Source: an uncultured Draconibacterium sp.
GTDB lineage: Bacteria > Bacteroidota > Bacteroidia > Bacteroidales > Prolixibacteraceae
Reading direction: 5' to 3'
Length of the DNA: 64,000 bases
Assembly (NCBI RefSeq): GCF_963676735.1
Contig: NZ_OY781464.1
Location: forward strand, 4,931,001 to 4,995,000
Below, one piece after another: positions 8,455 to 16,492 of the stretch (within the stretch, counting starts at the first letter, position 1; each line of letters starts with the position of its first letter). Under the pieces are notes generated by a model that was not told the origin of the DNA, did not search any database, and saw only the letters and a program-made list of their open reading frames with translations. The translations under genes and the position numbers were made by a program.

Positions 8455-10902
8455 ATGAGACATTTAATTATTATTGCCCTGGTAATAATTGGCGCTTTTT
8501 ATGCCCGGGCAGAGCAATCAGATCAGGATCGGATCACTAAGATCAATGCCCCGATTAACATTGCTTCAGAAGATTGTAAGAAATCATTTATCGCACCCCA
8601 CGAATCAAACCTGAAATCAGGATCAGTATTAAATTCCGACTTCCAGGTTGAATTCGTAAATTTCCCAGAAAATGCAAAGCCTGCATTTTTGTATGCCATT
8701 TCTATTTACGAAAACCTTATTTCGTCGCCAATGCCGATTAAGGTGCGTGCAACATGGGAAAGCAAAAGCTCAAATGTGCTGGCACAAAGTACACCGGGCA
8801 GTATGTACCGCAACTTTAACGGAGCCCGTTTAAACGATGTCTACTATCCTGTAGCCTTAGCCGAGAAGCTTGCTGAAAGCGAGTTAAATGGTTCGGAACC
8901 GGATATTGAATGTTCGTTTAACAGTGGTATCAACTGGTATTATGGCACCAACGGCGATTGCCCGTCAAACCAGTACGACTTTGTAACCATTGTGTTGCAC
9001 GAATTAGTACACGGACTTGGATTTGTTGGTTTTTTCGACGTTGAAAACGGAGTGGGAACGCTAAACAACAATGCAAAACTGCCCAGTATTTACGATGTTT
9101 ACATCTACAATCAGTTAAATGAACAACTGGCAAATGAAAACCTTTTTGCCTGCCCATCTGCAGCACTAAAAGCACAATTGCTTTCTGAAAATCTTAATTT
9201 GAAAAATAACAGTACTTCAGAAAGTATCAATGTGTATGCTCCGAAAAGCTGGAATAACGGAAGTAGCATTTACCACTACCCTGAGAATGAGTTTGGAAGC
9301 GGAAATGCCAATGCTTTAATGTCGCCGTTTATTTTTAAAGGAGAAGCGATTCATGCCATTGGAGAAAAAACCCTTGACGTATTGGCTAGTCTGGGATGGA
9401 AATCAGTAAGCTTTGATGATTATGAGATTAAAGATTTTGAAGAGGCCTGCGAAAAACTACCTGTTTTTGTTCAGGTTGGTGGCGAAATGGATATCGATAA
9501 ATCATCGGTAAAGATAAGTTTCTCAACCGATAACTTTGTAAGTTCTCAAACCGTTAGTTTAAAATACAACGAAGAAAATCAACAATTTGAAGGTGAACTG
9601 CCGTTAAACTATGCCAAAGGTAAAATTCAATATTACTACGAGGCTAAAACTACTGCAAACGTTACCTTTAGCTATCCTGAAAGAGCACCCGAGCAAAAAT
9701 TGACATTTAGAGTTGGAGACGACTATTTCCCTCCGGTGTTACAGCACAATCCTGAAAAATTGGTTAATGCACAACACCCTTTTATTAATGTTTCGGCAAT
9801 TGCAACCGACAATGTAGCAATAGAAAAAGTTCAGATAGAATACCGTATTAACGGTCAGGATCAGGATGCTTTTACACTCAATAGCGAAGGTGCTGATAAG
9901 TATTCTGGTAAGCTTGAGTTTCCATGCCAACTTAACTGTGAAGATGTGGTTGAATATCGTGTGGTTGCTATCGACAATACTAATCGTGGCAACAAACGTC
10001 GTTTACCTACAAGTGGATATTACGCTGTTTCAGTTTTTGAAGCAGAACAACCTATACGTGGTTATTTCAATAATTTCGATTCGCCAAACACCGATTTTGA
10101 AATTTCTGATTTTGAAGTAACAACTCCAGCAGGATTTACCAGTGGCAACTTGCATACTATAAATCCTTATCCTGAATCAAATGCAGACAACAATAAATAT
10201 AACCTGATTGCCCAGTTAAAATATCCGATTGTTCTGGAAGAAAATGGTTTAATGAGTTTTGATGAGGTAGTTTTAGTTGAACCGGGCGAAGCAGGAACAG
10301 TTTATACGGAAGATAAGTTTTGGGACTTTGTAATTGTTGAAGGCAGCAAAAACAATGGTAAAAGTTGGTTGCCGGTAACCGATGGATACGATTCAAGTGT
10401 AGATGAGCTGTGGAATTCGCAATTTACAGGCTCATTAAAAAGTGCAGTATCACAAGCAGCCGGAGCAGACAACCTGTTTTTGAAACAAACAATAAACTTA
10501 ACAGATAATCCTGATTTTGCAGCTGGCGATACTGTAATCTTCCGTTTTCGTTTAGCATCAGATAAAGCCATAACCGGCTGGGGTTGGGCAATCGACAACC
10601 TTTCGATCCAAGAAGTTACTACCGCTGTTGATGAGTCATTAACTGCTGAAGATGTAACGATCTATCCAAATCCATTCAAAAGCAGCATCTTTATCGATGG
10701 TTTTCAATCGGACGTTGCTGCCGACGTGGAAGTTATTATTACCGACCTTTACGGAAAAACTGTGCATCGCGAAACTCTTTATGATGCCGCTTATTCCAGT
10801 AGAATTCAAATTGATCTTCCTCATGTGGCTCCCGGAGTCTACATGGCAAGCATCTCTGATAATCAATTAAATACTATTACACAAAAAATCATAAAAAATT
10901 AG
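8455..10902 (+). CDS. Secreted zinc metalloprotease with T9SS sorting domain, paralog 1
   Basis: An 815-residue exported protein: signal peptide (residues 1-19), a zincin domain with HELVHGLGFVG at residues 182-192, then beta-rich domains and a C-terminal T9SS type A sorting domain (about 735-815; VTIYPNPF at its start, PGVYMAS and a terminal KKII-like KIIKN tail). The helix has HExxHxxGxxG rather than the metzincin HExxHxxGxxH/D, so the third zinc ligand is not evident; a conserved SSIYH and the Met-turn-like NALMSP follow. It should be exported by Sec, then secreted and anchored by T9SS. It shares its architecture with the next large gene. The exact peptidase family is not certain. Confidence 0.85.
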   Translation: MRHLIIIALVIIGAFYARAEQSDQDRITKINAPINIASEDCKKSFIAPHESNLKSGSVLNSDFQVEFVNFPENAKPAFLYAISIYENLISSPMPIKVRATWESKSSNVLAQSTPGSMYRNFNGARLNDVYYPVALAEKLAESELNGSEPDIECSFNSGINWYYGTNGDCPSNQYDFVTIVLHELVHGLGFVGFFDVENGVGTLNNNAKLPSIYDVYIYNQLNEQLANENLFACPSAALKAQLLSENLNLKNNSTSESINVYAPKSWNNGSSIYHYPENEFGSGNANALMSPFIFKGEAIHAIGEKTLDVLASLGWKSVSFDDYEIKDFEEACEKLPVFVQVGGEMDIDKSSVKISFSTDNFVSSQTVSLKYNEENQQFEGELPLNYAKGKIQYYYEAKTTANVTFSYPERAPEQKLTFRVGDDYFPPVLQHNPEKLVNAQHPFINVSAIATDNVAIEKVQIEYRINGQDQDAFTLNSEGADKYSGKLEFPCQLNCEDVVEYRVVAIDNTNRGNKRRLPTSGYYAVSVFEAEQPIRGYFNNFDSPNTDFEISDFEVTTPAGFTSGNLHTINPYPESNADNNKYNLIAQLKYPIVLEENGLMSFDEVVLVEPGEAGTVYTEDKFWDFVIVEGSKNNGKSWLPVTDGYDSSVDELWNSQFTGSLKSAVSQAAGADNLFLKQTINLTDNPDFAAGDTVIFRFRLASDKAITGWGWAIDNLSIQEVTTAVDESLTAEDVTIYPNPFKSSIFIDGFQSDVAADVEVIITDLYGKTVHRETLYDAAYSSRIQIDLPHVAPGVYMASISDNQLNTITQKIIKN

Positions 10903-10906
10903 AATT

Positions 10907-11020
10907 ATGGAAACATTATTAATGGTTGCATTTATTGCAGCATTTGCAGGTCTTGTAACATCGTTGGTGGTGTTATACAAACTATTAAATGAGAAAAAAG
11001 CGCAAAGGTTAGAATATTAG
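10907..11020 (+). CDS. Small 37-residue single-span membrane protein
   Basis: An ATG only four bases after the stop of the metalloprotease opens a 37-codon frame starting METLLMVAFIAAFAGL. Residues 4-24 are hydrophobic enough for one membrane helix, and the tail (KLLNEKKAQRLEY) is charged. A strong terminator follows 29 bases after the stop, so it would be the last gene of the transcript. Position, helix and terminator support a real small gene; its function is unknown, and no copy follows the second metalloprotease. Confidence 0.6.
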   Translation: METLLMVAFIAAFAGLVTSLVVLYKLLNEKKAQRLEY

Positions 11021-11049
11021 ATGATTGGTATTACAACCTTAAATTAGGT

Positions 11050-11080
11050 AATGCCGGAATGAAAATTCCGGCATTTTTTA
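11050..11080 (+). terminator. Rho-independent terminator after the first metalloprotease unit
   Basis: AATGCCGGAAT and ATTCCGGCATT make a perfect 11-bp stem with a GAAA tetraloop, followed by T5. Confidence 0.92.
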
Positions 11081-11088
11081 TTAACTGA

Positions 11089-11114
11089 AGTTCATTTTAG
11101 ATGAACTTTTTTTT
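11089..11114 (+). terminator. Second, tandem terminator
   Basis: AGTTCAT and ATGAACT pair over 7 bp around a 5-base loop and are followed by a run of seven T. It lies just behind the first terminator, insulating the second metalloprotease gene. Confidence 0.7.
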
Positions 11115-11175
11115 GTCAAATTACTTTAAAATATAAACATTTGCCATGTGAGTAATTTTTTATCAAAAACAGAAA

Positions 11176-13677
11176 ATGAGTAAGTATTATATAATTTTAA
11201 AGATGCTGATGTTGTGTGCAATTTTTGCCTCGGCACAACACAAACACCACAACCAATGTATAAAAGTTCCACATCCGGTATGTTATGCATCCGGAAAAGT
11301 TGAAAGAGCAAGAATCCAGCCACCGGCCGAGTTTTTATTAAAATCGGGAGGCGCAGCAAAATGCGATATTCAGGTAGATTATAACGGATTTACTCCGGAG
11401 GCGCAGGAAGCCTTTGAGTACGCAGTAAATATTTGGGAAACAATTGTTAGATCGGATGTGCCTATTCGAATGAGTGCAATCTGGAGCAGTAGTTTGGGAG
11501 ACAACGTGTTGGGCAGCTGTGGACCTGAAACTTATTATAAGAATTTTAAGGATGCACCTTTTAAAGATAGGTATTACCCTGTAGCAATAGCTGAAAAAAT
11601 AGCTAAACAAGAACTAAATGGGGAAAGCAGGTACGATATGGTTGCCCAATTTAGCAGTAAAATTGATTGGTATTTGGGGAAAGATATGAATTGTCCGGAT
11701 ACCCTTTACGACTTTGTGTCGGTGGTGCTGCACGAAATTGGTCATGGATTAGGATTCACTGGCTTTTTCTTTGTTGATGATACCGATGACTTTGGAGCCT
11801 ATGGATACTATGAGTTTGGCGATGCAACTTCTTTTGATCTGCTTGTTGAAAGAGGTGTTGTAAATTCGAAACAACTAGTCGATACTTCTTTCTATGAAAA
11901 CGCAAGTCGGGATCTGATGAATGCCTTGAGGTCTACAAATTTGTATGCTAATAGTGCAATAGCTATGAAACAGAATAACGGAAATAAACCCCGGTTATAT
12001 GCTCCTATCTTTTTTGATGAAGGTTCAAGTGTATATCATTTAAATGACGATACCTATCCCCATGGAAATGAAAATTCATTAATGACTCATGCCGTAGGAA
12101 GGGCAGAAGCTATTCATGACCCAGGGCCATTAACTCGGGGAATTATGGATGATATAGGTTGGAGTAATATATTTATTCGTTTTAATCAGGTAAAGGATAT
12201 AGAAGAATTAAAGCCATTAGTTTTTGAAGGTAGTTTTGAAAGTGATTATGGCGTTAAACAGGGGAGTGCCAAGGTTGTTCTTTCGTTAGATGAATTTGAA
12301 AACCATACAGACACGTTGTTCCTTTCTGACGACGAAAGCACAGGAAATTATTCAGTGACTTATATTCCTGATGACGGTACAGAAATGATTTCGTATTTTA
12401 TTGAAGTACAAGATACTATGGATAGAAAACGAATGGAGCCAGCTTTGGCGCCAAAAGAGTTTTATACCATTCATGTTGGAACTGATACAGAAAAGCCGGT
12501 TATTGCTCATGATGAAATAACCTATTTTATTACCATAGATGGGGAACAGCAAGTGCTGGCGAATGTTAGCGATAACCTTGGAGTAGATACCGTTTATGTA
12601 CAGTATTTTATTAATGGTATTGAGCAGGAGTCTTTCCCATTGATTCATGATTATGATGATCGTTTTGTTGGTGCTTTCCCATTTGATATGAATATGATTA
12701 AAGATGGTGATGAAATTACCTATGCCATACATGCTGTTGATGGAGCAAAGGTTTCAAATAGTTCCAGACTGCCGGATTCCGAGGAATACTTATCATTTAA
12801 AGTAGAAGAAATCTCTGAACCAGTATCAAGTTACATTAATGATTTTAACCAAAGTGCCTCGGATTTTTTAATTTCCGACTTTGAAATTTATACCGCAAGT
12901 GGTTTTAATGATGGGGCCTTGCATAGTCCTCATCCTTATCCTGCACCCGGCGTTGATAATGAAGAACTTGATTTTTCAACTTTTTTGAAAAAACCAATCA
13001 TCCTTAAGGAAGGCGGAGTTATGACCTTTGATGAAGTTGTTCTTGTGGAGCCAGGGGCGGCCTTCTCCTTTTATGGTAGTAGTGAATTTTTCGATTATGT
13101 CATTGTTGAAGGAAGCAAAAATGCAGGAAAGACCTGGCATGCTCTTGCCAATGGATATGATGCTTCAGATAAGTTAACATGGTCTAGCAATTATAACAGT
13201 GGCATTGCTTCTGGTGAACAGGATTCTAAAACTGAAGGTAGTGCAGAGATGTTCTTTAATCGCGAAATTAACCTTACCGATAACGATTACTTTGCTGCAG
13301 GAGATACCATACTTATTCGTTTTCGCTTGTACTCCGACCCGTATGCGGCAGGATGGGGTTGGGCAATCGATAATTTGCGAATACAGCAACCGGTATCTGC
13401 CGGAGTTACATTGTTATCTCCGGGAGAAATTACTATTTACCCAAATCCGTTTACCGATATTATTACCATAAAGGTTGCACCACCGCAAAACGAGGCCGAT
13501 TTGCGAATTGAAGTGTATAATGCCGTTGGGCAAAAAATATTTTTAAAGGAAGAAAGGGACGTTACCGGAGCATACACAGATGAAATTAACCTTTCTGATT
13601 TTGCAGACGGGATGTTTTTTATAAAAATTAGCCAAAACGACAAAATGGTACTCACGAAAAAGTTAATTAAAAACTAA
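11176..13677 (+). CDS. Secreted zinc metalloprotease with T9SS sorting domain, paralog 2
   Basis: An 833-residue paralog of the gene at 8455. It has a signal peptide (cleavage near residue 20, ASAQ), HEIGHGLGFTG at residues 186-196, then SSVYH and NSLMTH, and a C-terminal T9SS type A domain from about residue 755 (ITIYPNPF, ending KKLIKN). The two proteins share long stretches, for example FDEVVLVEPG, VIVEGSKN and GWGWAIDNL. As in paralog 1, glycine stands where a metzincin would have its third zinc ligand. Tandem arrangement with separate terminators suggests duplication followed by independent expression. The substrate is unknown. Confidence 0.85.
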   Translation: MSKYYIILKMLMLCAIFASAQHKHHNQCIKVPHPVCYASGKVERARIQPPAEFLLKSGGAAKCDIQVDYNGFTPEAQEAFEYAVNIWETIVRSDVPIRMSAIWSSSLGDNVLGSCGPETYYKNFKDAPFKDRYYPVAIAEKIAKQELNGESRYDMVAQFSSKIDWYLGKDMNCPDTLYDFVSVVLHEIGHGLGFTGFFFVDDTDDFGAYGYYEFGDATSFDLLVERGVVNSKQLVDTSFYENASRDLMNALRSTNLYANSAIAMKQNNGNKPRLYAPIFFDEGSSVYHLNDDTYPHGNENSLMTHAVGRAEAIHDPGPLTRGIMDDIGWSNIFIRFNQVKDIEELKPLVFEGSFESDYGVKQGSAKVVLSLDEFENHTDTLFLSDDESTGNYSVTYIPDDGTEMISYFIEVQDTMDRKRMEPALAPKEFYTIHVGTDTEKPVIAHDEITYFITIDGEQQVLANVSDNLGVDTVYVQYFINGIEQESFPLIHDYDDRFVGAFPFDMNMIKDGDEITYAIHAVDGAKVSNSSRLPDSEEYLSFKVEEISEPVSSYINDFNQSASDFLISDFEIYTASGFNDGALHSPHPYPAPGVDNEELDFSTFLKKPIILKEGGVMTFDEVVLVEPGAAFSFYGSSEFFDYVIVEGSKNAGKTWHALANGYDASDKLTWSSNYNSGIASGEQDSKTEGSAEMFFNREINLTDNDYFAAGDTILIRFRLYSDPYAAGWGWAIDNLRIQQPVSAGVTLLSPGEITIYPNPFTDIITIKVAPPQNEADLRIEVYNAVGQKIFLKEERDVTGAYTDEINLSDFADGMFFIKISQNDKMVLTKKLIKN

Positions 13678-13745
13678 TTTTTGAGGAATGCATTTAAAAT
13701 TCGGAGTAAAAGCAGCATAAAAATTTCATTTTTGAAATATATGCA

Positions 13746-13753
13746 TATATTTG
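13746..13753 (+). promoter_or_regulatory. -7 promoter element of the aromatic amino-acid operon
   Basis: TATATTTG matches TAnnTTTG; a possible -33 TTTC lies at 13724-13727, 18 bases upstream. Transcription would start near 13760, about 12 bases before the leader-peptide ATG. Confidence 0.6.
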
Positions 13754-13771
13754 CTGACAGAAATAAAACAA

Positions 13772-13846
13772 ATGACTACAGTTTTTAACAATAACTATTT
13801 TTACTTCTATTTTTATTATGGTTCTGAAACCGGGATCAAAAAGTAG
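13772..13846 (+). CDS. Phe/Tyr attenuator leader peptide (24 residues)
   Basis: A 24-codon frame encodes a peptide whose residues 9-16 are YFYFYFYY, eight aromatic codons in a row, with a further Phe at residue 5. It lies between a -7 promoter element and a strong terminator, directly upstream of tyrA and the DAHP synthase-chorismate mutase gene, whose pathway makes Phe and Tyr. This is the layout of a classical leader peptide: ribosomes stall on these codons when charged tRNA-Phe or tRNA-Tyr is scarce. Composition and position make chance unlikely; expression is not proven. Confidence 0.85.
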   Translation: MTTVFNNNYFYFYFYYGSETGIKK

Positions 13847-13909
13847 AGTATTGTTAAAACTTAAGATATTTTACAGAAAGGTCTCGAAAAAATTCGGGGC
13901 CTTTTTTTT
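13831..13909 (+). promoter_or_regulatory. Transcription attenuator (antiterminator and terminator)
   Basis: The terminator is AGGTCTCGAA (13879-13888) with TTCGGGGCCT (13893-13902), a 10-bp stem with two G-U pairs and an AAAA loop, followed by T8. Its 5' arm GGTCTCG (13880-13886) can instead pair at all seven positions (two G-U) with CGGGATC (13831-13837) in the leader-peptide coding region. A ribosome stalled on the aromatic codons (13796-13819) leaves CGGGATC free, favouring antitermination. A ribosome at the stop codon (13844-13846) covers it, favouring termination. Inferred from pairing only. Confidence 0.8.
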
Positions 13910-13967
13910 GTTGCTAAACCAAAACAGCTTTGGTAATTAACTAGGAATAAAAAACAGATAGTATAAA

Positions 13968-14864
13968 ATGAAAACAACAGTAATAGGACTTGGCTTAATT
14001 GGGGGGTCAATAGCAAAGGACTTGCGAAGATCGGGGTTTGCTACAGAATTAGTCGGAGTTGATGCGAATGCAGATCATGCCAAAAAAGCCCTTGAAATTG
14101 GACTGGTTGATAGCATAGAACCACTTGAAAAGGCGGTTTGCGATACCGACCTGGTAATTCTGGCAATACCTGTAAACCATGAACTGGAAGTTTTGCCGCG
14201 TGTGCTCGACTTAATTGGCAGTGGTACTACAGTTAGCGATATGGGATCAACAAAAAAAGTGATAGTCGACTCCGTAGCAAAACACAAGCGCAGAAGAAAT
14301 TTTGTACCTGCCCACCCAATGTCGGGAACTGAAAATTCGGGGCCAACAGCTGCCTTGGAAGGACTGTTTGAAGGCAAAATTGCCATTTTATGCGATCAGG
14401 AAAACTCCGGGCCTCAGCACGTTGCATTAATTGAAAAAATGTTTCAGGCACTGGGAATGGATATCGCCTATATGACTTCGGATGAGCAAGATCATAGTAC
14501 TGCTTTTGTTTCGCACTTGCCTCACGCCGCTGCCTATGCGTTGGCCAATGCCGTCCAAGATAAAGAAGACCGTAAAATTATATTCGATTTGGCAAGTGGA
14601 GGTTTTCGCTCAACCGTTCGCCTGGCAAAAAGTTCGGCAACAATGTGGCATCCTATTTTTCAACAAAATCGAGAATATGTTGTTGAATCGCTTAACGTAT
14701 ACATTAAACACCTGATTGAATTTCGGGATAGCATGAAGAGTGCCGATGATGAAAAGATGCTCAAATTAATACGCAATGCCAATAATATTCGTGGAATTTT
14801 AGAAGGACAAAATCCACACTTTGTAAAAAATGAAGAACGAATAACAAAACTTTATACAAAATAA
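13968..14864 (+). CDS. tyrA: Prephenate dehydrogenase
   Basis: A 298-residue protein with an N-terminal NAD(P)-binding motif GLGLIGGS and the prephenate dehydrogenase signature HPMSGTE, plus the helical C-terminal half (SHLPHAAAYAL, FRSTVRLAKSS). It oxidatively decarboxylates prephenate to 4-hydroxyphenylpyruvate, the tyrosine branch of aromatic synthesis. No ACT or fused chorismate mutase domain is present; the mutase is on the next gene, two bases downstream. Expression is probably governed by the attenuator at 13831-13909. Confidence 0.95.
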   Translation: MKTTVIGLGLIGGSIAKDLRRSGFATELVGVDANADHAKKALEIGLVDSIEPLEKAVCDTDLVILAIPVNHELEVLPRVLDLIGSGTTVSDMGSTKKVIVDSVAKHKRRRNFVPAHPMSGTENSGPTAALEGLFEGKIAILCDQENSGPQHVALIEKMFQALGMDIAYMTSDEQDHSTAFVSHLPHAAAYALANAVQDKEDRKIIFDLASGGFRSTVRLAKSSATMWHPIFQQNREYVVESLNVYIKHLIEFRDSMKSADDEKMLKLIRNANNIRGILEGQNPHFVKNEERITKLYTK

Positions 14865-14866
14865 TC

Positions 14867-15958
14867 ATGACATTGAAATTAGACATTAATCCGATAAAAG
14901 CATGGTTGCCAAATATGGACAATCCATTGCTGATCTCAGGACCGTGTAGTCTTGAGACGGAAGAACAAACCATGGAAACTGCCCGTTTACTGGCTAAAGA
15001 TAAGCGCGTTTTTGTTTTTAGGGGAGGGGTATGGAAACCCAGAACACGCCCGGGATCGTTTGAGGGCGTTGGATCGATTGGATTGAAATGGCTGCAACAG
15101 GTAAAAGAAGAAACCGGCTTGCCGGTTGGTACCGAAGTGGCCAACGCCCAGCATACTGAAGAATGCCTAAAAGCAGGATTGGACGTGTTATGGATTGGTG
15201 CCCGATCAACAGCCAGCCCTTTTGTAGTGCAGGAAATTGCAGATGTAGTGAAAGGTACTGATGCGGTGGTGATGATAAAAAATCCGGTGAACCCCGATGT
15301 GCAACTTTGGGTAGGAGCCATTGAAAGAATTAACCAGGCTGGTATTAAAAATATTGTGGGAATCCATCGGGGATTTACTCCATTTCGTCAAACAAAATAC
15401 CGCAATTATCCCAACTGGAAAACAGTAATCGAATTAAAACGAACACTGCCAAACTTACCCATAATTTGTGATCCAAGTCATATTGCCGGAACACGTGAGT
15501 ATCTTTTTGAAATCTCTCAAAAAGCTTTTGATATGGGAATGGAGGGCTTAATGCTTGAATCGCATCGCGATCCTTCGTGTGCATTAAGTGACGCCGGTCA
15601 GCAACTCACTCCTGCTGATCTTGGAAAACTACTTGATAAACTGGTTATCCGTTATGAAAATGCCGACAACCCTGATTTTGAAAGCCAACTTGATGTGCTT
15701 CGTAACAGAATTGATGCAATTGATGCTGAACTGCTGGAAACGCTTGCATCGCGCGTTGAAATTGTTAAACAAATTGGACAGTATAAACGCGATAATAATG
15801 TTACAGCTTTACAAATGAATCGGTGGACCCAGTTGATGGAAAATCGGGTAAATCTGGGGAAAAGTATGAGTATTAACGAAACGTTTGTTAAAATACTTTT
15901 TCAGTTAATACACGAAGATTCTGTTCGTATGCAGACCGAAATAATGGATGAAGAGTAA
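14867..15958 (+). CDS. Bifunctional DAHP synthase / chorismate mutase
   Basis: A 363-residue fusion. Residues 1 to about 265 are a class I, KDO8P-synthase-like DAHP synthase with SGPCSLET, the RGGVWKPRTRPGSFEG loop and a CDPSHIAGTRE metal/substrate segment. Residues 270-363 are an AroQ-type chorismate mutase (LDVLRNRIDAIDAELL, then a QIGQYKRDNN region). It makes DAHP from phosphoenolpyruvate and erythrose 4-phosphate and converts chorismate to prephenate, the substrate of the upstream TyrA. In related fusions the mutase domain mediates feedback by prephenate or chorismate. The start lies two bases after the tyrA stop, so the genes are co-translated. Confidence 0.93.
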   Translation: MTLKLDINPIKAWLPNMDNPLLISGPCSLETEEQTMETARLLAKDKRVFVFRGGVWKPRTRPGSFEGVGSIGLKWLQQVKEETGLPVGTEVANAQHTEECLKAGLDVLWIGARSTASPFVVQEIADVVKGTDAVVMIKNPVNPDVQLWVGAIERINQAGIKNIVGIHRGFTPFRQTKYRNYPNWKTVIELKRTLPNLPIICDPSHIAGTREYLFEISQKAFDMGMEGLMLESHRDPSCALSDAGQQLTPADLGKLLDKLVIRYENADNPDFESQLDVLRNRIDAIDAELLETLASRVEIVKQIGQYKRDNNVTALQMNRWTQLMENRVNLGKSMSINETFVKILFQLIHEDSVRMQTEIMDEE

Positions 15959-15980
15959 ATAATGAGAATACAAAGAACAG

Positions 15981-16009
15981 CTCCGGGATTTTATTCCGGA
16001 GTTTTTTTT
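15981..16009 (+). terminator. Terminator after the aromatic operon, overlapping the rnpA end
   Basis: CTCCGG (15981-15986) pairs with CCGGAG (15996-16001), followed by T8. It lies between convergent genes and overlaps the last codons of rnpA. Confidence 0.8.
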
Positions 16010-16431
16010 GTGTTATTAGCGGGTGCATCCGAATGAAGAGCTGACAATTTGAAAAGCGCCTTTTTTATTCCATTTTCTATTCTGTTGTAATCATACAGTT
16101 CTTTACCAATAAAAATGAAAAAAACAGCCAGTTGCTTATTCTCAGGGAGTGGCAATAGAATATTTTTATTCAAACGATAAGCTTCACGCATTAGTCTTTT
16201 AATGCGGTTTCGTTTCACTGCTCTTTTAAATGTTTTTTTACTCACCGTGAAAGCAGCCTGAACAGGTACTTTAGTTGTAAGATCAGAGGCGATATAAACC
16301 ACTTTAATCGGAAAAGATAAAAACGATTCACCTTCAGCAAACAGTTTGTCAATTAGCTTTTTGCTGCATAAATGTTCCTTCTTTTTAAAGCCGAAAGAAC
16401 CCTGAGGCGATATTTTATCAACTATAGGCAT
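15991..16431 (-). CDS. rnpA: Ribonuclease P protein component
   Basis: A 146-residue basic protein with the RNase P signature KRAVKRNRIKRLMREAYR, preceded by FTVSKKTFK. It is the protein subunit that helps the RNase P RNA cleave tRNA 5' leaders. The ATG at 16431 is chosen; an in-frame TTG eight codons upstream falls within a hairpin and adds a non-homologous extension. It lies 61 bases downstream of the hemD stop on the same strand, an order (DUF4271-hemD-rnpA) familiar in Bacteroidota. No rpmH or dnaA is adjacent. Confidence 0.93.
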   Translation of the reverse strand: MPIVDKISPQGSFGFKKKEHLCSKKLIDKLFAEGESFLSFPIKVVYIASDLTTKVPVQAAFTVSKKTFKRAVKRNRIKRLMREAYRLNKNILLPLPENKQLAVFFIFIGKELYDYNRIENGIKKALFKLSALHSDAPANNTKKTPE

Positions 16432-16439
16432 AAAATAGT

Positions 16440-16471
16440 AAAGGCCATACGTCAAACGACGGACGGCCTTT
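16440..16471 (-). promoter_or_regulatory. Hairpin directly before the rnpA start codon
   Basis: AAAGGCC (16440-16446) pairs with GGCCTTT (16465-16471) and the helix continues to an AAAC loop with two mismatches. On the rnpA strand it ends eight bases before the ATG. No T run follows in that direction, so it is better explained as an intercistronic mRNA structure than as a terminator. Confidence 0.55.
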
Positions 16472-16492
16472 CAAAAGTATATATTTTTCTAT

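Noticed and set aside
13678..13745. Palindromic A/T sequence (ATGCATATAT) as an operator
   Set aside because: It overlaps the -7 promoter element and is too short and A/T-rich to separate from chance.
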